This document shows, piece after piece, positions 8,660 through 16,178 of a stretch of 64,000 nucleotides of DNA (position 1 is the first letter of the stretch; every line of letters starts with the position of its first letter). The translations under genes and the position numbers were made by a program. The stretch is taken from positions 62,001 to 126,000 of the forward strand of contig JAFAER010000055.1 of NCBI GenBank assembly GCA_023423895.1. The letters run 5' to 3'. The stretch comes from Pseudomonadota bacterium. Its GTDB lineage: Bacteria; Myxococcota_A; Polyangia; Polyangiales; Polyangiaceae. The notes beneath the pieces are model-generated. The model saw nothing but the letters and a program-made list of their open reading frames with translations. It searched no databases and had not been told where the DNA came from.

Positions 8660-11038
8660 TCATTTCGGAGTCACGACGCCCGCGGACGCGAGGACGCGTT
8701 TCAGGTCGCTGCGGGACGCTCCGATCCAGCTCGCGAGCTTCGCGTCGTCCGGCGGCTCCTCGTCGGCGGACGCGCTGCGGATGCGATCGAGCACGCGATC
8801 GAGGACGTCGGCGCGGATGGCGCGCGGGCCGAGCACCGGATAGCCGATCGCGGCATACGCGCGACGATCGACGCCGCGGCTCGGAGCGAAGGACACGGCA
8901 CCGCCGGCGGGAGCACGGAGCGCGCGACCTGCACGGAACCAGGCGGCCGTGAGCGCGACGCGCGCAGCGACCGCGTCCGCGGTGACGCCGCGCGGGACGT
9001 ACACGACGCCCGCGCCGAAGCGGACCCCGCAATCCTGGAGCGCGATCCGATCCTGCTCGCCCAGGAGCTCGAGGACATCTCCGAGGTCGCTGTCGAGCAC
9101 CGTGCCGAGCCCTTGCTCGAGCCGATGCACGAACGCGCGCAGGGGGGCGGACGAGGCAGCTCCACCCGTGGCGAGGTCCCCCGCGCCGCCGAGAAGATCG
9201 GCCACGACGTCCCGCGCGAAGGCGAGGAGCCGTCGTTGTACGCGGCTCCTCGCGCCGGCGCCGAGGTCGTCGGCGGCGAGTGTGACGTCTGGGAGCGCGA
9301 GCGACGTCCCGCGGACGATCTGGCCGATGAGGCGATCGGTGGGCGTATGGGTGATCGCCCCCGTCGCGTCCAGGACGAACGCGCCGTGCTCGGCCTCGAC
9401 GACTTCTTCGACCCACGCGGGCGATCCTGGACGGGCGGCGGCAGCGGCGCGCGCGCCTCCCGGCGTGAACGCGGCGCGCATCGCCGCGAGCTTCGCGAAG
9501 GGATGGCCCGGGTCGGGGCTCGCCGCTGCGAGAAGCGCATCGCGATCAGGCTCGCTTTCACCACGCGCGCGTTTCGTCGTCACCTGGCGGCCGCCTCGCG
9601 GGCGCGCGGCCTTCTTGGCGTCCACGAACCGGAGCACGAGCCGCTCGTGGAGTGCGTCGCTCAGGCGGTCTTCGAGGTTGCGCGTGCGCTCCTGCCAGGC
9701 TTCTGCAGAATCGAGCCACGACGACCGGTTCGCGACGTACGTCCACGTCCGCACGGCCGCGATGCGCGCGATGAGGTCCTCGACGTCGTTCGCCGAGCCG
9801 CGCTCGAGATCGCGGACGTGCCGCTCGATCCACTCGTCGCGCGCGCGGCCTCGGTCGGCGAGCTCGACGAAGAGCTGCTCGAGGAAGTCGACGTGCACCT
9901 CGAGCATCAGCTTGCGGAAGTCCGGCACGGTGCAGACGTCCCAGAGGAGGCGCACGCTCTCCTCGCTCCGCGCGCGAAGGGCGACCTCGTCACGGCCCGC
10001 GAGATGCGCGAGACAGAGCGCATCTTCCGCCCCCGCTGCGTGCCGGAGGATCCCGCGCGTCGGCGGCTGGGCAAGGGACGCGCGCAGCGCGGCGATCGAC
10101 GAGAAGTCGAGGTCGTCCGAGCGCCACTGGACGCGACGGATGTGCGAAAACGCGTGCGTCTCGATCGCGTGCACCGCGGATGCGGGCAGCTCGAGCGGCG
10201 AGATCGTCCCGAACGTCCCGTCGTGGATCCAGCGCCCGGCGCGCCCGGCGATCTGACCGAGCTCCGCGTCGTCGACGTCGCGCACGTCCCGGCCGTCGAA
10301 CTTGCGCGTTGCCGCGAAAGCCACGTGCTCTACGTCGAGGTTGAGTCCCATCCCGATGGCGTCCGTCGCGACGAGGCAGTCGACCTCGCCTGCCTGGAAC
10401 ATCGCGACCTGTGCGTTGCGCGTTCTCGGCGAGAGCGCTCCGAGCACGACGGCAGCTCCGCCGCGCCGCTTCCGCAGCCGGTCCGCCAGCTCGTAGACGT
10501 GGGGCATCGAGAACGCGACGACCGCGCTCCGCGGCGGAAGGCGCGCGATCGGCGTCGAACCCGCATGCGTGAGGCGAGACAGCCGTGGATGCTCGACGTG
10601 GTGTGCGGTCGGTACGAGCTCACGGAGCGCGGCGCGCATCGTGTTCGAGCCGAGGAACCATGTCTCGAGCCGGCCGCGGGCCGAGAGGAGGCGTGAGGTG
10701 AAGACGTGCCCGCGCTGGTGATGGGCCGCGAGCTGGATCTCGTCCACGGCGAGGAAGTCGACCTCGCGCTCGACCGGCATCGCCTCGACGGTCGCCACCC
10801 AGTACGAGGGCCTTCGGGGGACCCGCTGCTCTTCGCCGGTGATCAACGCGACCTTCGACTCGCCGACGCGCGTGGTGATCCGATCGTAGACCTCCCGGGC
10901 GAGCAAGCGCAGCGGCAGGCCGATCATCCCCGACGTGTGCTCGAGCATTCGCTCGATCGCGTGATGCGTCTTGCCCGTGTTCGTCGGGCCGAGCAGCGCC
11001 GTGATGTGCCGCGCATTCGCGAGGTGCAGGGCGGACAT
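8660..11038 (-). CDS. Suv3-like superfamily II helicase
   Basis: 792 residues. Walker A GPTNTGKT lies at about 17-24, motif II is DEIQ at about 99-102, a SNTMRA segment stands at motif III, ATDAIGMGLNL lies at about 224-234, and motif VI QIAGRAGR lies at about 262-269. GPTNTGKT with DEIQ rather than DEAD/DExH is characteristic of the Suv3 family, the mitochondrial RNA degradosome helicase, whose bacterial relatives occur in alphaproteobacteria. The ~500-residue C-terminal extension is longer than in mitochondrial Suv3 and includes a basic linker about residue 490-510. RNA unwinding is family knowledge; the substrate here is unknown. It is divergent from uvrC with a 91-bp shared upstream region. 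Confidence 0.85.
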   Translation of the reverse strand: MSALHLANARHITALLGPTNTGKTHHAIERMLEHTSGMIGLPLRLLAREVYDRITTRVGESKVALITGEEQRVPRRPSYWVATVEAMPVEREVDFLAVDEIQLAAHHQRGHVFTSRLLSARGRLETWFLGSNTMRAALRELVPTAHHVEHPRLSRLTHAGSTPIARLPPRSAVVAFSMPHVYELADRLRKRRGGAAVVLGALSPRTRNAQVAMFQAGEVDCLVATDAIGMGLNLDVEHVAFAATRKFDGRDVRDVDDAELGQIAGRAGRWIHDGTFGTISPLELPASAVHAIETHAFSHIRRVQWRSDDLDFSSIAALRASLAQPPTRGILRHAAGAEDALCLAHLAGRDEVALRARSEESVRLLWDVCTVPDFRKLMLEVHVDFLEQLFVELADRGRARDEWIERHVRDLERGSANDVEDLIARIAAVRTWTYVANRSSWLDSAEAWQERTRNLEDRLSDALHERLVLRFVDAKKAARPRGGRQVTTKRARGESEPDRDALLAAASPDPGHPFAKLAAMRAAFTPGGARAAAAARPGSPAWVEEVVEAEHGAFVLDATGAITHTPTDRLIGQIVRGTSLALPDVTLAADDLGAGARSRVQRRLLAFARDVVADLLGGAGDLATGGAASSAPLRAFVHRLEQGLGTVLDSDLGDVLELLGEQDRIALQDCGVRFGAGVVYVPRGVTADAVAARVALTAAWFRAGRALRAPAGGAVSFAPSRGVDRRAYAAIGYPVLGPRAIRADVLDRVLDRIRSASADEEPPDDAKLASWIGASRSDLKRVLASAGVVTPK

Positions 11039-11129
11039 CCTGCTCCCTCAATAGCGCAGGTTTTCACCGCCTGCTTGGCCGTACTAGACCTATGACAGGA
11101 CGCGCCGTCCGTCGCGCTCTCGAACTACA

Positions 11130-13295
11130 ATGCCCGCTGCCGTGCTCCCCGACGTCGTCACAGAGAAGCTCGACGCCCTCCCGCCGTCGTCGGGCGTCTA
11201 CATGTTCAAGGACAAGAAGGGCACGGTCGTCTACGTCGGCAAGGCGAAGTCGCTGCGCAGCCGCGTCCGGAGCTATTTCCAGGAAGGCTCGTCGGACAAC
11301 CGCTACTTCATCCCGATCCTCCAGCGGACGATCGGCGACCTCGACACGATCGTCACCGGCTCCGAGAAGGAAGCGGCGATCCTCGAGAACAACCTCATCA
11401 AGGAGCATCGGCCGCGCTACAACGTCAAGCTCCGGGACGACAAGGACTACATCTCCCTCAAGCTCGACGCGAAGGACGAGTGGCCGCGCCTCTGGGTCGT
11501 CCGCCGGCCGAGCTATCAGGCCGGCGATACGGCGCGCTACTTCGGCCCTTACCACTCGGCGACGGCAGCGCGCCGCACGCTTCACCTCGTCAACAAGCAC
11601 TTCCAGCTCCGGACGTGCACCGATACCGAGATGCGGTCGCGCAAGCGTCCGTGCCTCCAGCACCAGATCAAGCGATGTCCGGCGCCCTGCGTGCTCGAGG
11701 TCGACCGGACCTGGTACGACGAGCAGGTCCGCGCGGTCGCGATGTTCCTCGACGGCCGTCACGACGAGCTGTCGAACGAGCTCGAGAATCGGATGCAGGG
11801 GGCCGCGCGTGCCATGCGCTTCGAGCTCGCTGCGGTGTACCGCGATCAGCTCGCCGCCATCGACAAGGTGAGGGAAGAGCAGCGCGTCGTCGCCGCCGAC
11901 GACGTCGACCGCGACGTCCTCGGGCTTCATCGCGAAGGTGACCTCGTGGAGCTCGCGCTCCTCCACATCCGGCGCGGCAAGCTCGCCGACGTCGGTACGT
12001 TCTCCATCAAGAACGCCGAGGTCCCCGACGAGGAGGTCGTCGCGGCGTTCCTTGCGCAGAACTACGCGCTCTCGGACGCGGCCGATGCGAACGCCGCGGC
12101 GCTGCCGATCCCGGACGAGATCATCGTCCCGACGTTGCCCGACGCGGCGAGCGGCACGGCGGAGTGGCTCAGCGAGCGCGCGAAGCACAAGGTGGCGCTC
12201 CTTTGTCCGCAGCGCGGGCATCGCGTCGACCTGCTCCGTCTCGCGAACGACAACGCGAGCCACGCCTTCAACGAGAAGCGCCGCGCATCGGACGACGTGC
12301 AGGAGCGCCTGACGCAGCTCAAGGACCGCCTTCGGCTGCCGACGATTCCTCGCCGGATCGAGTGTTGCGACATCTCGCATCTCGGAGGGCACGACACCGT
12401 CGGGGCGGTCGTCGCGATGCTGGACGGCGAGCCCGACAAGAAGCGCTACCGCACGTTCCACGTCCGCGGCGATGCGTCGGCGTCGAAGGCGACGGACGGC
12501 GCGCCTTCGCCCGGCGGCGGGGAGGGGATGCTCGAACAGGAAATCGACGGCGAGCCCGTGTTCCTCGCGGGCGACGACTACCGCGCGATGTACGAGGTCC
12601 TCGCGCGCCGCTTCCGTCGCGGCTTGAAGCGGCAGGAAGAGAAGGCCGCGCGTGCAGAGGTCTCGAGCGAGCCAAGCGATTCGGAAGCGCCGGAGTCCTC
12701 GCGCCGAGATTCGGAGCCGCCGGAGTCCGATCTGCAGGAGAACGAGTGGGATCTGCCGGATCTGTTCGTCGTCGACGGCGGACGCGGGCAGCTCGCGGTC
12801 GCGCTCGCGGCGGCGCGCGACCTGGGGCTTCACGAGCTGCCGATCGTCGCGCTCGCGAAAGAGAAAGAGAACGTCCTCGGCGAGACGCTCGTGGACCGCG
12901 TCTACCTGCCGGGTCAGAAGAACCCGATCCCGCTGAAGAGCCATTCGGCGTCGATGTTCTTCCTCGCGCGGCTTCGCGACGAGGCGCATCGCTTCTCGAA
13001 CCGCGCGCGCGAACGACTTGGGAAGAAGAAGCGGATGCGGTCGGTGCTCGACGACATCCCTGGCGTCGGGCCGAAGACGAAGCAGGCGCTCCTCATGCAT
13101 CTCGGCAGCATCAAGGCGATCAAAGCGGCAGACGACGCGGCGATCCTCGCAGTGCCGGGCGTGACTGCTCGCCATCTGAAGGCGCTCCGCCGTGTGTTCC
13201 CCAGCAGACGTCCCGGCGCTCCGAGCGCGCTCTCCGCGGACGAGTCGCTCGTGGATACGCCGACGCCCGCGCGCGTGAAGAGCTCGCCCGCCTGA
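11130..13295 (+). CDS. uvrC: Excinuclease ABC subunit C
   Basis: 721 residues, about 110 longer than E. coli UvrC. Domains in order are the GIY-YIG nuclease (GVYMF at 22, YVG at 35-37), the Cys region (about 165-190), the UVR/UvrB-binding helix (about 205-240), the RNase H-like nuclease starting at CCDISH (about 411), and the C-terminal helix-hairpin-helix (IPGVGPKTKQALL, about 644). The protein makes both incisions in nucleotide excision repair with UvrB. The extra length is two low-complexity inserts: about 450-480 before GDDYRAM, and about 500-542, rich in Ser/Glu/Pro, before the VVDGG strand. Catalytic motifs around them are intact, so activity is expected. Confidence 0.95.
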   Translation: MPAAVLPDVVTEKLDALPPSSGVYMFKDKKGTVVYVGKAKSLRSRVRSYFQEGSSDNRYFIPILQRTIGDLDTIVTGSEKEAAILENNLIKEHRPRYNVKLRDDKDYISLKLDAKDEWPRLWVVRRPSYQAGDTARYFGPYHSATAARRTLHLVNKHFQLRTCTDTEMRSRKRPCLQHQIKRCPAPCVLEVDRTWYDEQVRAVAMFLDGRHDELSNELENRMQGAARAMRFELAAVYRDQLAAIDKVREEQRVVAADDVDRDVLGLHREGDLVELALLHIRRGKLADVGTFSIKNAEVPDEEVVAAFLAQNYALSDAADANAAALPIPDEIIVPTLPDAASGTAEWLSERAKHKVALLCPQRGHRVDLLRLANDNASHAFNEKRRASDDVQERLTQLKDRLRLPTIPRRIECCDISHLGGHDTVGAVVAMLDGEPDKKRYRTFHVRGDASASKATDGAPSPGGGEGMLEQEIDGEPVFLAGDDYRAMYEVLARRFRRGLKRQEEKAARAEVSSEPSDSEAPESSRRDSEPPESDLQENEWDLPDLFVVDGGRGQLAVALAAARDLGLHELPIVALAKEKENVLGETLVDRVYLPGQKNPIPLKSHSASMFFLARLRDEAHRFSNRARERLGKKKRMRSVLDDIPGVGPKTKQALLMHLGSIKAIKAADDAAILAVPGVTARHLKALRRVFPSRRPGAPSALSADESLVDTPTPARVKSSPA

Positions 13296-13379
13296 ACGCG
13301 CGCGTCCCGTCGTCGTGTCGACCTCGAGCCATCGCAGACCCGCGCGCGCGGTGGGAATCCTCTCGCCCACTGCGTCGGT

Positions 13380-13453
13380 GAAGAGCCGCGATCTTCCCTG
13401 ACGCTCACGGCACGAAGAGCCGCGATCTTCCCTAGTGCTCGCGGCGTGAAATC
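13380..13453 (+). repeat. Tandem 34-bp hairpin repeat upstream of the vWA lipoprotein gene
   Basis: The 20-mer GAAGAGCCGCGATCTTCCCT occurs at 13380-13399 and again, identically, at 13414-13433, a period of 34 bp. A decayed third copy begins about 13447. Each unit can form a small hairpin because GAAGA pairs with TCTTC across GCCGCGA. The array sits in the 233-bp gap after uvrC. It could be a regulatory leader or a decayed intergenic repeat. Confidence 0.7.
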
Positions 13454-13528
13454 TTTCCAACCTCTCTGTCTTCGAGCCGACGGAAGGCGCGCCGAGCGGC
13501 CATTGATAGGGCAGACACGGGAGGTCTC

Positions 13529-15805
13529 ATGCCCCGCCATTCGCGCTTGCCCTCGCACGAGGGATGGACGCGAGCGTTCGTCGCAACCGTCGTTGCGGCG
13601 AGCGCCTGCGTCGTCATGCCTGCTTGCATTCGACGGCCGGTCTCCGAACAGGAGCCGACCACCAAGATCTCGTTCGACACCGTCGTCCCGCAGCCAGCGA
13701 TCGAGAAGATCGATCTGCTCCTCATGGTCGACAACTCGGCTTCGATGGCCGACAAACAGAAGATCCTCGCCGACGCCGTTCCCGACCTGGTGAAGGGCCT
13801 CGTCCGGCCGAAGTGCGTCGACAAGAAGACGCGAGCGCGGACCGGCGTCGAGTCGGACCCCACGAAGCCGGAGAAGGAGATGTGTCCGGAGGGTTCGGAG
13901 CCGGCGTTCCCGCCGATCACGGACATGCACATCGGCGTGATCTCCTCTTCCCTCGGAGGGCTCGGCTCTTCCCAATGCGCGCGAGAGGGGAGGCACGACG
14001 ACGATCGCGGGCATCTCCTCGCTCGTGGGCCGACCGGCGAGCCGCTCGCTGCTGCGGGCGATCTGCACTTCCTCGCGTGGTACCCCGACGTCGAGAAGAA
14101 CAAGGACAAGGTCCGCCACCCCGATCCTCCGGTCCCGAAGATGCAGACCGTCGACGAGCTCGGCGCAGCATTCCGCGACCTCATCGTCGGCGTCGGCCAG
14201 GACGGGTGCGGGCTCGAGGCGCAGCTCGAGAGCGTCTACCGCTTCCTCGTCCAACCCAACCCGTGGGTGACGATCGAGAAGGACGGCGCGCGGGCGACGT
14301 ACGGACCGACGAACCAGGTCGACATCGAGCTTCTCCGCCAGCGCGCGGCCTTCCTTCGGCCCGACTCGCTCGTGGCGGTCATCGTGCTCACGGACGAGGA
14401 CGACTCGTCCGCCGATCCGCTCTCCTTCCAGGGAAGCGGCTGGCGGTTCATGGACCGAGACGTCCGCGATCGCGGGACCGCTGCGTGCGCGACCGATCCA
14501 TCCAGCCGGGAGTGCACGTCCTGCGCGTTCGCGCCGGAGTCTCCCGGATGCTCGCCGCCGGCCTACACGGAGCAGGAGGATCACCTCAACGTTCGCTTTC
14601 ATCGCATGAAGCAGCGGTATGGCGTCGATCCGCAGTTCCCCGTCTCGCGCTACGTCGACGCGCTGACGAAGCCGCGCGTTCCGCTGCGCGACAAGGAGCA
14701 CGATTCGTTCGGCAGCTACGCCCCGTACCCCGGGTGCACGAACCCGCTCTTCGCCAAGCGGCTGCCGACCGAGCCGAACGACGAGCTCTGCAACTTGTCG
14801 CGAGGGCCGCGCTCGCCGAGCCTCGTGTACTTCGGCCTCATCGGTGGAGTCCCCGGCTCGCTTCTCCCGGAGGTGGTAGGGGAGGACGGGCAGCTCGAGC
14901 AGAGGATCGACTGGACCAAGGTGCTCGGACGCGATCCGGCGAGCTGGGACGAGTCGGGCATCGACGCTCACATGATCCAGTCCACCAGACCACGTCCGGG
15001 GCTTCCGCCTCCGACGGCGAGCGACGACGCCGATCCGGCTCACGGCCGCGAGTGGACGACTGCGGACCAGGATCTCCAGTTCGCGTGCACGTTCGATCTC
15101 TACGAGCGTGATGAGAGCGGAGCCGCCGTGCCGGTCCGGCGCCCGTGCACCGGGGCCGATCTAAGCTCCGGGAGCTGCGACTGCGACGGGACGAAGGACA
15201 CACCTCTCTGCGATCCCGGCGACCGAAGCGTCCAGATCCGAGGCAAGGCCTACCCGACGCGGCGTCAGCTCATGGTCGCGAAGGCACTCGACGAGCAAGG
15301 CATCGTCGCGTCGCTTTGCCCGAAGCAGCTCACGGATCCGAACGCGGACGACTACGGCTATCGGCCGGCGGTGCGCGCGATCACCTCACGCCTCGAGCGC
15401 TCGCTCGTCGGGTCGTGCCTGCCGCGTGCGCTCACACGGCAGGACGACGAGGGGACCGTCGCCTGCTCCGTGCTCGCGATGCTCCCCGAGCCTGGTCCCG
15501 ACTCCGAATGCGAGCGCTTCGGTCTGAAGCCGCCGAGCGAGCAGCTTCTCCGGCAGATGCGCGAGCGCCTGGAAGCCGAGGAGGGGGCCGAGTCGACGAA
15601 GCTCCCGATCTGCGAGATCCCGCAGATGACGGTGCCCCCGGGCGAGATCTGCAAAGACGCGAGCGAGGACATCGCCTTCTGCTACGCGGAAGCGCCGCTT
15701 CTCACCCAGTGCGCGCACGCCATCGCGTTCACGAAGGCCAGTCAGAAGCTCACGTTCGCGCGCTTCACGATGCAGTGCATCCAACAGACGGGCGAGAGCC
15801 GCTGA
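13529..15805 (+). CDS. vWA-like lipoprotein, tandem paralogue 1
   Basis: 758 residues. A signal sequence ends in Cys-rich AS-AC(27)/MPAC(33), so lipidation is likely but the exact Cys is unclear. A von Willebrand A-like fold starts at about 60: EKIDLLLMVDNSASM supplies the DxSxS metal-site motif, and VIVLTDEDDSS (about residue 287) looks like the later MIDAS acid. The rest is long, Cys-rich and extracytoplasmic. The start is fixed by GGGAGG at 13519-13524, five bases before ATG. It resembles the next gene along its whole length (same DNSASM, LESVYRFL, RFHRMK.RYG and QCIQQ segments), so the pair arose by duplication. Such metal-dependent folds bind protein partners; the ligand is unknown. Confidence 0.85.
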   Translation: MPRHSRLPSHEGWTRAFVATVVAASACVVMPACIRRPVSEQEPTTKISFDTVVPQPAIEKIDLLLMVDNSASMADKQKILADAVPDLVKGLVRPKCVDKKTRARTGVESDPTKPEKEMCPEGSEPAFPPITDMHIGVISSSLGGLGSSQCAREGRHDDDRGHLLARGPTGEPLAAAGDLHFLAWYPDVEKNKDKVRHPDPPVPKMQTVDELGAAFRDLIVGVGQDGCGLEAQLESVYRFLVQPNPWVTIEKDGARATYGPTNQVDIELLRQRAAFLRPDSLVAVIVLTDEDDSSADPLSFQGSGWRFMDRDVRDRGTAACATDPSSRECTSCAFAPESPGCSPPAYTEQEDHLNVRFHRMKQRYGVDPQFPVSRYVDALTKPRVPLRDKEHDSFGSYAPYPGCTNPLFAKRLPTEPNDELCNLSRGPRSPSLVYFGLIGGVPGSLLPEVVGEDGQLEQRIDWTKVLGRDPASWDESGIDAHMIQSTRPRPGLPPPTASDDADPAHGREWTTADQDLQFACTFDLYERDESGAAVPVRRPCTGADLSSGSCDCDGTKDTPLCDPGDRSVQIRGKAYPTRRQLMVAKALDEQGIVASLCPKQLTDPNADDYGYRPAVRAITSRLERSLVGSCLPRALTRQDDEGTVACSVLAMLPEPGPDSECERFGLKPPSEQLLRQMRERLEAEEGAESTKLPICEIPQMTVPPGEICKDASEDIAFCYAEAPLLTQCAHAIAFTKASQKLTFARFTMQCIQQTGESR

Positions 15806-15874
15806 CGGCAGCGTCTCGCCGCTGTCGCCGTCTCTTCCGTCCGAATCCTTCAGGATCTTCCGTCCGAACTTCCC

Positions 15875-15903
15875 CGGCCCCGCTCGGCGCTCGAGCGGGG
15901 CCG
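15875..15903 (+). terminator. Rho-independent-type terminator after vWA paralogue 1
   Basis: A perfect 12-bp stem, CGGCCCCGCTCG pairing with CGAGCGGGGCCG, with a 5-base loop, followed by TTT. It lies 70 bp downstream of the first vWA-like gene and separates it from the paralogue. Confidence 0.8.
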
Positions 15904-16052
15904 TTTCGCGTCTGGGCGCGCCAACCGCGCTTGCCACCTGGCAACGAAGTTGGCGCCCGCGGTCCGGCCAGGCTCGCGCTGCCCCACGAAATCGAGCTTC
16001 CATCCGGGCACGCGTTGTGAATAACTGCCCCGACGCCGAGGTGTACCCCGCG

Positions 16053-16081
16053 TTGACACCCGGGGCCGCCTTTCGATAGGT
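16053..16081 (+). promoter_or_regulatory. Candidate sigma-70-type promoter for vWA paralogue 2
   Basis: A perfect TTGACA (16053-16058) is followed after 16-17 bp by GATAGG/ATAGGT (16075-16081), a poor -10 element. It lies about 100 bp before the gene. The perfect -35 in a very GC-rich context is the main support. Confidence 0.4.
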
Positions 16082-16178
16082 AAGACGGAAGATTTCGGGT
16101 CGTTGGAGATCATCGAGGGCGCAGCGTGCCCGATCGCCACTGGCCGCGTGAACGAACACGATTGAAGGAGCGCTCACG

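Larger units (their letters stand above)
15806..16178 (+). other. 373-bp intergenic region between the vWA paralogues
   Basis: No gene is seen here. It holds the terminator at 15875-15903, a direct repeat CTTCCGTCCGAA (about 15834 and 15858), the promoter candidate at 16053-16081, and the ribosome-binding site of the next gene (AAGGAG about ten bases before ATG 16179). Confidence 0.7.

Noticed and set aside
12914..15043. A 709-residue minus-strand ORF opposite uvrC and the vWA lipoprotein
   Set aside because: Same shadow pattern; spans two plus-strand genes with fixed ribosome-binding sites and domains.
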